Assembly (NCBI RefSeq): GCF_021502575.1
Contig: NZ_JAKFGN010000001.1
Coordinates: forward strand, 2,232,001-2,296,000
Direction of reading: 5' to 3'
DNA from: Bradyrhizobium sp. G127
Lineage (GTDB): Bacteria > Pseudomonadota > Alphaproteobacteria > Rhizobiales > Xanthobacteraceae
Length of the DNA stretch: 64,000 nt
In this document: positions 9,588 to 17,607 of the stretch, piece after piece
Position numbering within the stretch: position 1 is the stretch's first letter
How the letters are laid out: each line of letters starts with the position of its first letter
Notes under the pieces: generated by a model
Told to the model about the DNA's origin: nothing
Databases searched by the model: none
What the model saw: only the letters and a program-made list of their open reading frames with translations
Made by a program: the position numbers and the translations under genes

Positions 9588-10958
9588 TCAGGGCGTCACC
9601 AACGCGTAGCCCGGATTCAGAGAGCCAAAATCGTTTTTCGTCAGCACAACCGTGCGGTATTCAGGAAATTTGAGATCGAGGTCGATTAGTTCGTGCACGG
9701 GACCGCCGTGCAGAAGCCGAAGCAGTTCTGCGATCGCAAGCGTAGCGGCCGCTGCCCCGACGAAGGGCGCGCCGACTGCTTTTCCCGCGAGCAGCGTGAC
9801 GCCGCAACGGTCGAGCTCGCCTTTGTCGAGCATCTGCGTGTAGGCGGGCCGGTCCGGAAGTTGTTCACCTTGGAAATCGGCCTTCCAGATTTGCGCGGCG
9901 GACCGGGACGCGGGAAGCGTGTGTAGGCGCAAAGCGCGAAAGTCCTGATGGCCGCGGCCCAATCCAGCCTCCACGACGAAGTCGAAGCCCACCTGATCGA
10001 GCGCCTGCCGTCCGAGGCTGTTGTCCAGACCGCATAGCGCTGCTGTGGGTTCGCCACGTTGGCGCGAAAATGATGCGTCAAACAAGCGCTCCTGAATGCT
10101 GGTAATGAACCCGCGGCGTTCGGCCCATGCAGCCATGCTTCTGGTCTTCATCTGGCCAATCAAATTGGCGTCGGAGAGGATCGAGGTGCTTTCGGTGGAT
10201 GGGGTGATGATGTCCACGTCTTGCAATAGGAGACGCAGGTCCGTGGAACGCGCGTAGGGAAGCAAACCGAGCGCCCACATATAGGCCTGGCCTAGATGAC
10301 CCAGACCAATCAGCCACAGATGTGAGGGGAGCAGACGAAGCTCGGGCTCGTCGTTCTGCACCGCAAGCCAGTCGCAATCGGGTGCGGGATTCCACAGCGA
10401 CAAACCGACGGCGCGGCGTCCCGCCATACCCGTTTGGCCGGAGACGTAAAGAAAGGCCTCGTTGATGGCCAGGGACGCTGCGAGCATGGGTGCTAGCGGC
10501 ATGACCGAGACGGGCGGCGGGGCCGCGTTGAAATGCGCGGGCACGATTCCGCCACGCCATCCCGAAAAGACCGCGCGAACGTGGAACGCGGTTTTACGGG
10601 CACCGGGCACTCCGCCGAATTCTATGAGGGGTATGTTATCGGGAACGGCCCCAATGCTGGCGCCCAAAGCAACAACGGCCTCGGCCAAAGTCTTGCCGAA
10701 TGGCATGGGGACATGAAGAGGTACGCCCGGCTGCAGCGAAACTGTGACGCCGCCCAAAAAAACGCGCCGGGCGAGCGCCACAGCAGTCATAAGCGCGGCT
10801 TGCTGGTGGGGATCGCGCACGCCCACGTCGTCGATGCGCAGAGCAATGCGATATCCGGCGAACATCGCCTGTGCTTCGGTGATACTCGCGGCTGCCCCGC
10901 TATCCAAGGCGTGCTTGACGAGACGATGCAGCTTGTCGGCTGCGGTGAATGCGGTCAT
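9588..10958 (-). CDS. E1-like (ThiF-fold) ubiquitin-like activating enzyme
   Basis: The 456-aa protein would adenylate the C-terminus of the ubiquitin-like protein encoded three genes upstream and form a thioester. The N-terminal about 210 residues are not a family I can name. The ThiF/E1 Rossmann fold follows with IGLGHLGQ (about 216-223), the acidic QDVDII motif (about 244-249) and IGQMKT with the ATP-site Lys. A candidate catalytic Cys sits in DRCGVTLLAGKAVGAPF near residue 383. The start ATG at 10958 is preceded by GGAG and lies seven bases after the JAB stop, giving an operon fit; the longer frame from 11051 only overlaps JAB. It is the last gene of the Ubl - E2 - JAB - E1 operon. Confidence 0.85.
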   Translation of the reverse strand: MTAFTAADKLHRLVKHALDSGAAASITEAQAMFAGYRIALRIDDVGVRDPHQQAALMTAVALARRVFLGGVTVSLQPGVPLHVPMPFGKTLAEAVVALGASIGAVPDNIPLIEFGGVPGARKTAFHVRAVFSGWRGGIVPAHFNAAPPPVSVMPLAPMLAASLAINEAFLYVSGQTGMAGRRAVGLSLWNPAPDCDWLAVQNDEPELRLLPSHLWLIGLGHLGQAYMWALGLLPYARSTDLRLLLQDVDIITPSTESTSILSDANLIGQMKTRSMAAWAERRGFITSIQERLFDASFSRQRGEPTAALCGLDNSLGRQALDQVGFDFVVEAGLGRGHQDFRALRLHTLPASRSAAQIWKADFQGEQLPDRPAYTQMLDKGELDRCGVTLLAGKAVGAPFVGAAAATLAIAELLRLLHGGPVHELIDLDLKFPEYRTVVLTKNDFGSLNPGYALVTP

Positions 10959-10965
10959 GGTGGCT

Positions 10966-11484
10966 TTACACTCCGATATGAAAGAAGCTGCGGCGGCCGG
11001 CGGACGGGATCGCGTGCCAGTTTTTGCCGCCGAGGTACCGGTAGATTCCAACGACCTCTGTGCTGACCGGCGCGCGCGCGAAGTTCGGGAGAATGAGCGC
11101 GACGTGGCCGGCGCGGGAGATCATCGGGTGGTCTTGGTCCGACGCGCTTTGATAGGACGCTCCGGGGTGGACGTGCACATCAGCGACGACGCTCAAACCG
11201 CGGCGTTTGCAGATGTCCCAGAGGGTGCCGAAATGCCGACCATCAAACCTGACAATGCCAGTGTCGAGAGCGTGTGGATCGAGGTCATCGTAGAGAACAA
11301 AATCGACAATCCGTGCTTTGCCGTCCCAACGGTAGCCGAGCAGGAAGGCCCCGCTTTCGCGGCTGGCGCCGCGGCCACGCTCGCGAAGCTGGGCGACAAG
11401 CCGCCGCCAGAGGAACCACGAACAGGAAAGTTCATGCTGCGGCGCTATGAGGCGGCGAATAATCCCCGCAATTGAGAAGTTCAT
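10966..11484 (-). CDS. JAB/MPN-domain isopeptidase (deubiquitinase-like)
   Basis: The 172-aa protein has a complete JAMM zinc-peptidase signature: the Glu in [13 protein letters not shown] supplying two His, and SASDQDHP supplying Ser and Asp. In bacterial ubiquitin-like operons this enzyme trims the Ubl precursor and removes it from targets. ATG 11484 begins [12 protein letters not shown], which makes a compact single-domain protein and overlaps the end of the E2 gene by 53 bases. The longer frame upstream is only the E2 gene in another register. Zinc dependence and peptidase activity are inferred from the intact motif. Confidence 0.85.
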   Translation of the reverse strand: MNFSIAGIIRRLIAPQHELSCSWFLWRRLVAQLRERGRGASRESGAFLLGYRWDGKARIVDFVLYDDLDPHALDTGIVRFDGRHFGTLWDICKRRGLSVVADVHVHPGASYQSASDQDHPMISRAGHVALILPNFARAPVSTEVVGIYRYLGGKNWHAIPSAGRRSFFHIGV

Positions 11485-11905
11485 GCACAAGCTCCAGGTA
11501 TTGGTTGATGCCGACGGCGGGCCGCCAGATTTTTGAGGGCAGCTCGTTGCGCCAGTTGTCATGGCCAACGATGCTTTCGCGATCACAGGGCAGGTAAAGC
11601 GCGGTTCCATTTTTCCAGTCCATCCGGAACACAGTGCCGAGCCGCCCGCCATTGCTGCGCGGCCAGCGGTTGAAAGGAAGGATCGTGTCCTTGTCCGGAT
11701 CCCACGGTCCGCCGGTTGGCGGCTGCTGCGGGTATCCGGCGCAGTTGAGGCGCAGAACGAACTGACGCCCGTCCTTGGCCGTGACCGCGATCAATACGAA
11801 CGGCCAGGCGATCTTGCCGACGCGCCAGCGGCCTTCGGCCTGCGCCAAGCGGAACGCGGGCTTTCCAATGTCGGCATGGAAAGCCCGCTCGTCCGGCAAG
11901 CTCAT
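11432..11905 (-). CDS. E2-like conjugating enzyme (UBC fold)
   Basis: The 157-aa protein carries UBC-like features in order: a strand region [18 protein letters not shown], the proline-rich [12 protein letters not shown] corresponding to the YP.PP turn, then [17 protein letters not shown] with the candidate catalytic Cys, and a C-terminal helix [11 protein letters not shown]. It should accept the Ubl from the E1 and pass it to a target. Its start overlaps the Ubl stop by four bases (ATGA), a sign of translational coupling. The HPN tripeptide of eukaryotic E2s is absent, as is common in bacterial members. Confidence 0.82.
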   Translation of the reverse strand: MSLPDERAFHADIGKPAFRLAQAEGRWRVGKIAWPFVLIAVTAKDGRQFVLRLNCAGYPQQPPTGGPWDPDKDTILPFNRWPRSNGGRLGTVFRMDWKNGTALYLPCDRESIVGHDNWRNELPSKIWRPAVGINQYLELVHELLNCGDYSPPHSAAA

Positions 11906-12420
11906 GCCGGATCTCCGTTAGCGTCGCAGGCGCCATTGACGCGCTCGTTGGGGACGAGGTCGAACTCGATGCGGCAGTCCGGACAAGATGCTATGGCCCC
12001 GAGATGGGTTCCGGGGTCCGGGCGATCCTTGGTCCCCGAAATCTGCAACACGTGCTCGCCGGCTTCCTGCGGCGTCATGCCGAACTTGTGGATGGCCGCC
12101 CACTGCTTGACGCGCGCGATCGTTGCGCCAGGACCGAACTTGTGGTGAACGGTCTCGCCGTTGAACGTCACGCCCACCGCGACATGCGCGCAGCGGTGAA
12201 GATGGACCTTGATGCCGACAGGACCGACATGGTCGCGCAGGAAGCACTTTTCATCCACCGGCTCATCGCGGTCTTCGAGATACAGCATGGTTTCTTGCTT
12301 GAGGCCGTGCTTCTCGATGATCGCGAGCTTGATTACCGCGAACGTGTGATCGTGGTCGGCCTCGAAATGCGCGATCTCGCGGATTCCTTCGGCCTGATAG
12401 AAGACGTCAATTTTGGTCAT
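11902..12420 (-). CDS. ubiquitin-like modifier, probably two beta-grasp domains
   Basis: The 172-aa protein begins [12 protein letters not shown]. It seems to hold two tandem beta-grasp-like units, about residues 3-75 and 78-160; the second ([19 protein letters not shown] and following) resembles the multiubiquitin domain. The end reads LVPNERVNG followed by an eight-residue tail, so trimming by the JAB peptidase could expose a C-terminal Gly. There is no Gly-Gly. Two Cys at about residue 145 (SCPDCR) are unusual. ATG 12420 has an AAGGAG site ten bases upstream that is buried in a hairpin. It is the first gene of the operon. The Ubl role rests mainly on context plus fold-level resemblance. 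Confidence 0.72.
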   Translation of the reverse strand: MTKIDVFYQAEGIREIAHFEADHDHTFAVIKLAIIEKHGLKQETMLYLEDRDEPVDEKCFLRDHVGPVGIKVHLHRCAHVAVGVTFNGETVHHKFGPGATIARVKQWAAIHKFGMTPQEAGEHVLQISGTKDRPDPGTHLGAIASCPDCRIEFDLVPNERVNGACDANGDPA

Positions 12421-12426
12421 GTCAGT

Positions 12427-12453
12427 GGCACTCCTTGGGGGATCAGGAGTGCC
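12427..12453 (-). promoter_or_regulatory. hairpin that hides the ribosome site of the Ubl gene
   Basis: On the minus strand GGCACTCCT pairs perfectly with AGGAGTGCC, nine base pairs with a nine-base loop. The 3' arm contains the AGGAG that serves the Ubl start at 12420. Translation of the whole overlapping operon could therefore be gated by opening of this stem. It could also be a protein operator, because the inverted repeat is perfect. Confidence 0.6.
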
Positions 12454-12485
12454 CGGCCCCTTTGCCGAACTCCGTCCCTTCACTA

Positions 12486-12519
12486 GTTGATCGTGAAAGG
12501 AGGGGGTGCCCGGAAAGGC
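12486..12519 (-). promoter_or_regulatory. promoter-like element of the Ubl operon, shared with the sigma-factor gene
   Basis: Read on the minus strand this has CTTTCCGGG, two variable bases, CCCCCTCC, five variable bases, then CGATCAAC. It matches the element at 17452-17485 at 25 of 34 positions without gaps, and at 17 of 20 positions in the block 12499-12518. It starts 15 bases after the stop of the ImmA-UvrD gene and ends 65 bases before the Ubl start. The two-block layout with constant spacing resembles an alternative-sigma promoter. Confidence 0.6.
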
Positions 12520-12533
12520 TCAGACGAAATTGT

Positions 12534-15500
12534 TTAGGAGATCGCCAGCGGCCCCCGAGGCGCAGCCGGACAGATGAAAAAATGCGGGCACCTAGGGCAG
12601 GTGACGGGATCGATCTTGGGCGGGAATGCCCCGGCGTTAATGCCGCCAAGCATTTCATCAGTTTCGTCGCGGCGGTTATTGAGCTTCGTGGCGGTGATCG
12701 ACACGGCCTCCATGGTCTCGTCGGTCAGATGAAGCGCTTCGACTTGAAAGGCGCGCCCATAGTGTGCGGCGCCGGCAAGCTGGTAGAGCGTGTATTCGAG
12801 CCCGTCGTATTCCTGCTGCGTGCGATAGCCGGTGCGGATGCGGCGCAGAATGACTGTGCCATCCGGCAGCTCTGCCATTTCGTTCGGCTCGACGACCACG
12901 CGGCCATTCGTGAAGTCGATGGCTAGCGGTTCGGATTTGCGGAAGCGGCGGCCGGCACCTGAGCTCACCAGCGCGCCGACCAGGCGCGAGGCAAGCCTTC
13001 GGTAATCTGGAGCGAAGGCATGATCTTTTGGGCCACGCGTCTGCCAAACATTCTCAAACGTGGCTTCGGCTTCAGCGAGAGTGGGCTCCGCTCCAATTCG
13101 TGTCTCGGCGAGCCACCGTATGACTTCATAGATGCAGTCGTGGGTGCGGGAGAATGCCGTCATTTTCCGGGCAGAGCCGAGCCCCAGGACATGCGTGTAG
13201 AAAAACCGCCTTGGGCATTTTTGGTAAAGCTCCAGCCGCCGATCCGTGATGGCCCAATCTGCGGCATAGGTAATCTTGATCGGGGTAGGGCGGGGTGCGT
13301 CTGGGGGCAACGGAATTTTCGGAGGCGTTGCTGTCTCGTGGATGAGATGCCGGGGAATTTTGGCCAGCAACACGGAGGGAGAACGTTTGTTACCGTTGGG
13401 CTGGAAGCAGGGTTGATAGAACCGCAGATAGGTGCGGGCGCGCGACACCGCGACAAAGAACAGGCATTCCTCTTCTTGTGCATGTGACCGTTTGGCTTCG
13501 TCCGATACGCTCAAGCGTCCCGCGCCGGAAATCAAACCAACCGGCGGCGGGCAGCGTTGCCCGCGATATGACGAGGGAAAACTTGCCTGAGTCATGCCAG
13601 GCAGGTGTACGGCCTCAAACTCCAGACCCTTGCTGCCGTGGACGGTCATGAGGCGAACCGCATCCATATGCAGCGCCGCGGTGGGCACCTGACGCAGATC
13701 GCGTTCTTCGGCAAGAAGAACCAACTGGCGGACACGGTCGAGGGTGCGCTGAATTGGCAAGCCGAAGCTGACCGGGCTCTGTTCGCGGAGAAAGTTGAGA
13801 AACTGCCAGACAGCAACGTTCCGCATACGCGCTGAGACACTGGCGGCAGACGCCATCTGGCGCCCGGTATCGGTGCGGTCGAGAAGGTAGCTGGTGAGAA
13901 ATTCCCACGCGTGACTATTCGAACGCAGACCTTTCAGATCTTGTGCGAGTCGGGTGAATCCATCGACAGCGTCCTTAGATAGTCCGGCGATGCGCGGAAG
14001 TTCATCAAGCCGTTCCAAAACCAGACCGCGCTCTTCGCGGTAGTGACGGATCGCCGCGTGTATGTCTTGAAGTGGCACGTGGTAACGCGGCAACGAGGCC
14101 ACACGAATGAGCGCATCACCGAATGGGTCAACAGCAAGACTCAAAAGGGCGAGTAAATCGCGGACTTCATCGCGCTCGAACAGGCTGCCAAGATGAAGCA
14201 CCGGAATGCCGCGGATCTCCAGGGCGGCAGCAATTTCGTTCAGGCGGCGGTTTGTCCGGCAAAGAACGGCTTGGTTGCGCAAGGGAACACCCTTGGCCTC
14301 CAATTCCCGAACACCGGCCGCGATGCCCTCTTCTTCGTCGTCATCATTCTGGAACCGACGTAGGTCTGGAATTTCAGGTCCGGCTCCGCGATCCGCTGTC
14401 AATCTCAGAGACAGCATCCCCTCGGACGCTCCCATGTGGGGTGCAAGCGCGCTAAAGGCGTCGATGATCTGCTGGATCGAACGGTAGCTAATTTCCAACT
14501 GGTCAATAGCGGCGGTCGGGTATTCAGATTTAAATGCCGCCATATTGATCGAAGACGCACCGCGAAAACGATAGATCGACTGACGCGCATCGCCAACAAC
14601 CCAAAGCCGTTTACCGTCGCCGGCCAGGGCTTTGACGAGACGGACGCTGGCCCGGTTCACGTCCTGATATTCGTCAACTAGGACGTGACGGTGACGTAAC
14701 TGGATGGCGGTCCGAAGCGCGGGGTTGCTTTCGAGTAATAAAGTTGGACGCATGATCAGATCACCGAAATCGACGGCGGCATGATCTCTCTTGGCTTGCT
14801 CGTATCGTTCGTAGATGTCGGCGACTTCAAGGCATTTCTGCGCGGCTTCAATGTCGTCGTCGCCCGCCGCGGCGGCAAGCATGGCTTTCGCAAGTTTGCG
14901 ATAGTCTTCGACGCCGACGAGTTCATCCTTGGCGCGCGAAATGGCGCTCAGGACTTCTTTGAGAACCAGGGCCGGATCCCAGAGGTTGCGGTAGTGCACG
15001 AGCGGGAGTGTCGGAAGGATTTCCTCCAGAACGGCAATAGCGTCGCTGCGATCAAACAGCGCCGGGTCAGCCGGTAGATCGAGCTGATCGTAGTGACGAC
15101 GCACCAAATCGAGTCCAAACGCATGGAACGTACCTATCCAGATTTGCGGCGCTTTGTCGGGTGCAACCGCCGCGACGCGCTCTGCCAGTTCTCCGGCTGC
15201 GCGGTTGGAAAATGTGAGGACGAGAATCGAGCTCGGATCGATGCCTTCCGCCAGAAGCGAAAGGATTCGTTTGACCAATGTTTTGGTTTTCCCTGTGCCG
15301 GGCCCCGCCTGAAGCTGAAATGGGGCTCCACGGTGCGCAGCGGCGCGGTCTTGTGCCTTGTCGTCCTGGGGCGCGCGGGCGTGAGCAACGTCCTCTGGGC
15401 TTTCTGCCGGCGCGGGCAGAAGCACCTCATCAAGAATTTGCTGCCGGACAAGCGGGATTGGAAGGTCGAGTTGCTTGGCAATCGCCGACGCAGAAAGCGC

Positions 15501-15956
15501 CTCAGTGACAAACATTTTACGCGCAAGCGCACGGGGAAAAAGAAACTCTCGGGCAAAGACATTGGCTTGAAGCTCGCGCCTTTCATGGGCGCCATAGTCT
15601 TCAACGCGTTGCAACCCGACGGGTGCGGATTCCGTTGATCGCGTTGGATCAACGTCATGCGCGGTGCATTTTGATGATCCGGTATGAATGCAAACGTGAC
15701 CAATCTCGTGGGCGATGACCAAGGCGCGTGCGCCCGGTTCGCCGGTATCTTCCGCAAAGATTGTGCCGCTCTGCTCGTCAAAAACAGCGCGCGCGCCTTT
15801 CAAAGCGGGATCGCCGGTCGGGAGCCAGGCAAGTTCCAGTTTTAGATGGGCGACGGCCGCCTGAGCGAGCTCCATCGGCTTGCAGGGAGCATCTTTGCTC
15901 ACAAGCGCGAAATGGAGGCGGGTGGCCGCATCGCGAACTGGTTCAAACGCATCCAT
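12534..15956 (-). CDS. ImmA/IrrE metallopeptidase - UvrD helicase - degenerate PD-(D/E)XK fusion
   Basis: The 1140-aa protein has three parts. Residues 1-180 are an ImmA/IrrE zinc peptidase with HEIGH at 83-87 and a second-motif Glu in ELQANVFAREFLFP. Residues 200-860 are a UvrD/Rep superfamily 1 helicase: AGPGTGKT at 217-224, VDEYQD at 427-432, QSIYRFRG at 459-466, VHGSKGLEF at 772-780 and VAVSRAR at 835-841. Residues 900-1140 look like the RecB/AddB-type nuclease fold with four Cys (914, 1120, 1123, 1129) placed as for an iron-sulfur cluster. Where active enzymes have an Asp and a Lys this protein has ILRRIRTG near 1036-1043, so the nuclease is probably dead. It begins two bases after the upstream stop, so it is operonic with the HTH-like and sigma-like genes. 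Confidence 0.88.
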   Translation of the reverse strand: MDAFEPVRDAATRLHFALVSKDAPCKPMELAQAAVAHLKLELAWLPTGDPALKGARAVFDEQSGTIFAEDTGEPGARALVIAHEIGHVCIHTGSSKCTAHDVDPTRSTESAPVGLQRVEDYGAHERRELQANVFAREFLFPRALARKMFVTEALSASAIAKQLDLPIPLVRQQILDEVLLPAPAESPEDVAHARAPQDDKAQDRAAAHRGAPFQLQAGPGTGKTKTLVKRILSLLAEGIDPSSILVLTFSNRAAGELAERVAAVAPDKAPQIWIGTFHAFGLDLVRRHYDQLDLPADPALFDRSDAIAVLEEILPTLPLVHYRNLWDPALVLKEVLSAISRAKDELVGVEDYRKLAKAMLAAAAGDDDIEAAQKCLEVADIYERYEQAKRDHAAVDFGDLIMRPTLLLESNPALRTAIQLRHRHVLVDEYQDVNRASVRLVKALAGDGKRLWVVGDARQSIYRFRGASSINMAAFKSEYPTAAIDQLEISYRSIQQIIDAFSALAPHMGASEGMLSLRLTADRGAGPEIPDLRRFQNDDDEEEGIAAGVRELEAKGVPLRNQAVLCRTNRRLNEIAAALEIRGIPVLHLGSLFERDEVRDLLALLSLAVDPFGDALIRVASLPRYHVPLQDIHAAIRHYREERGLVLERLDELPRIAGLSKDAVDGFTRLAQDLKGLRSNSHAWEFLTSYLLDRTDTGRQMASAASVSARMRNVAVWQFLNFLREQSPVSFGLPIQRTLDRVRQLVLLAEERDLRQVPTAALHMDAVRLMTVHGSKGLEFEAVHLPGMTQASFPSSYRGQRCPPPVGLISGAGRLSVSDEAKRSHAQEEECLFFVAVSRARTYLRFYQPCFQPNGNKRSPSVLLAKIPRHLIHETATPPKIPLPPDAPRPTPIKITYAADWAITDRRLELYQKCPRRFFYTHVLGLGSARKMTAFSRTHDCIYEVIRWLAETRIGAEPTLAEAEATFENVWQTRGPKDHAFAPDYRRLASRLVGALVSSGAGRRFRKSEPLAIDFTNGRVVVEPNEMAELPDGTVILRRIRTGYRTQQEYDGLEYTLYQLAGAAHYGRAFQVEALHLTDETMEAVSITATKLNNRRDETDEMLGGINAGAFPPKIDPVTCPRCPHFFICPAAPRGPLAIS

Positions 15957-15958
15957 AA

Positions 15959-16612
15959 TCAGTCTCGAAACGACAGCAGGTGCCGCTGTTGATCCTGGCT
16001 CAACCCCGAATTTTGCACCGCGTCTTCAAATGATTGCCGGGGCTGTGTGCTGGGTTTGCCGTCGGATTTGTAAAACTGACGCGATATCGCAGCTTCCTGT
16101 GGTGCGCAAAGGTGAGTTTCAATTACGTCGAATGGCTCTTCTATTTCTTCAGCAACATGTCTGCGAAATCTCCCCGGAATCGTTGCAGGGTCGATTTGCC
16201 GATCACGCAGCTTGGAAAGCAGAACGGTGTTTACGTTCAGCCGTGACGCAAGCGCGCGAAAGCCCTCTCGGTCCAGCGCAACAAAAGGGTTTACTGCCGC
16301 GGCGGTCGCCATACGGGCGCTCGATCGCCCCGTCGATTCCTGCTGGACTTCAAACAGGCGATTCTCGAACCGGCTCATCACACGAGAAACGACCGGACTG
16401 ACGGCATCCGGATCGGCCGGAACGTCGAATTCATCGTCATCATGCAACAGAGCATCGACGGCCAGTTCGACAGCAAACTCGGTAAGGGCGTCGGCATGCT
16501 GAGGGTAGCGCCGAACGAACTCATCCAGCAGTTCGGCGTCAGGAACAGACTTCGCCAGCGACATGGCATACATGGCGTCGTGCACGGGCGTATTGGTGAT
16601 GGTCTCGATCAT
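15959..16612 (-). CDS. small HTH-like partner protein, possible anti-sigma or ImmA substrate
   Basis: The 217-aa protein has an acidic N-terminal helical part (LLDEFVRRYPQHADALTEFA, then DDDEFDVPADPD). A middle segment near 120-150 resembles a helix-turn-helix (GFRALASRLNVNTVLLSKL, then DRQIDPATIPGRF). I do not know a named family. Its ATG overlaps the stop of the sigma-like gene (ATGA), and the ImmA-fusion gene starts two bases after its own stop. Proteins encoded next to ImmA/IrrE peptidases are often the regulators those peptidases cleave, as in ImmR/ImmA and DdrO/IrrE. A cleavable regulator of the sigma factor is therefore a reasonable inference, not shown by sequence. Confidence 0.6.
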   Translation of the reverse strand: MIETITNTPVHDAMYAMSLAKSVPDAELLDEFVRRYPQHADALTEFAVELAVDALLHDDDEFDVPADPDAVSPVVSRVMSRFENRLFEVQQESTGRSSARMATAAAVNPFVALDREGFRALASRLNVNTVLLSKLRDRQIDPATIPGRFRRHVAEEIEEPFDVIETHLCAPQEAAISRQFYKSDGKPSTQPRQSFEDAVQNSGLSQDQQRHLLSFRD

Positions 16613-17394
16613 AGGTCCTCCTTGAAAGTCTTGAGGCGCTTGTCGGCGCGCTTCAGCCGATAACGGATGGTGCGACCCTCGACTTTGCAGATTGTCGCCG
16701 CGGTCCGTTTGTTGGGGTCGGTGGATTCTTCGTCGTAGCCAATGATGCGGCACAGAACGACCGCTCGCTTTTGGTCAAGCGGGAGGTCGTTCACGGCACG
16801 CAAGACTTGCGGTAGATAGGTGCTGTCTTCCTGCGCGCCGTTGATCCTGGCCATCGAGGACAGGCGTCCAAGCATTTCGTCGTCAAAGGCTGGCTCGCCA
16901 TCATCACCGATGGAGTCGGGGAGGTCGATCAGTTCTTCCCGATGCGATATCTCAGCGCGCACGTGGTTGATGCGAAAGCTGCGAAAGGCGCGGCCGAACT
17001 TGCATTCGTAGTAATCAAGCTCGGTTTCGTGGCCCTCCATTCCATCTTCCGCGAACATTAGCCCCAGATTGCTCAGAATTTCTTCCCTAATCGCTTCCGC
17101 ATTGCGCATCCGGCCATCGGGCACGGTTTTCAACAGGTTGGCCTCGCACCGGATAATGAGCGGCGGCACGAGGGCGCTTGCGGCACGTCTATCGCCGCGG
17201 CTTATGGCGTCCCGGATCAGGTGGACGAGGCATTCGGGCGGAAGATAGTCTTTGGAACGGTTGTCGGTTACGCGGGCGCGTTTCAGCAACGTGCCCAGAT
17301 CCTGGCCAAGCGCCTCGTCAATTTTCGATTCAATGCCCGGCGGTCGCGTGTATGGCTCGCCCTTCTCAGTCTTTCGGATCAATGGACGTGCCAT
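16609..17394 (-). CDS. sigma-70-like transcription factor
   Basis: The 261-aa protein has a helical middle (about 70-170) that could be region 2. It has a clear region-4-like end: LPLDQKRAVVLCRIIGYDEE, then RTAATICKVEGRTIRYRLKRADKRLKTF. ATG 17394 (MARPLIRKTEKGEPYTRPP) follows AAAGGGGGCG. It is the first gene of an operon with the HTH-like and ImmA-UvrD genes. Its own upstream region carries the same promoter-like element as the ubiquitin-like operon, so autoregulation and control of that operon are likely. The family is assigned from the C-terminal pattern; region 2 is less certain. Confidence 0.65.
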   Translation of the reverse strand: MARPLIRKTEKGEPYTRPPGIESKIDEALGQDLGTLLKRARVTDNRSKDYLPPECLVHLIRDAISRGDRRAASALVPPLIIRCEANLLKTVPDGRMRNAEAIREEILSNLGLMFAEDGMEGHETELDYYECKFGRAFRSFRINHVRAEISHREELIDLPDSIGDDGEPAFDDEMLGRLSSMARINGAQEDSTYLPQVLRAVNDLPLDQKRAVVLCRIIGYDEESTDPNKRTAATICKVEGRTIRYRLKRADKRLKTFKEDL

Positions 17395-17451
17395 ATCGCC
17401 CCCTTTCAGCAGCGGGTTGCCGGGCGTCCGTTCTATGGCCCGCCCATACAT

Positions 17452-17485
17452 GTAGATCGGAGCGGGAGGGGGCACCCGGAAAGCC
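17452..17485 (-). promoter_or_regulatory. promoter-like element upstream of the sigma-like gene
   Basis: On the minus strand it reads CTTTCCGGG, two variable bases, CCCCCTCC, five variable bases, CGATCTAC, and ends 57 bases before the ATG at 17394. It aligns without gaps to 12486-12519. The AT-rich stretch 17490-17607 just upstream has no gene. Confidence 0.6.
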
Positions 17486-17607
17486 AAAGCTGAAAATATT
17501 TTCGATCATAGAGATTCAGTAAAAGATATGATATAACAATAGCTTATAATAGAGTGATAATGTATCTTACGACAAAACACTTTAGGATCAGGGCAGGGCG
17601 CCATCTG

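Noticed and set aside
9588-12420. Reading the E1/E2/JAB genes as part of a CBASS system
   Set aside because: No CD-NTase cyclase or CBASS effector is nearby; a dedicated Ubl gene in the same operon fits a ubiquitin-like conjugation system better.
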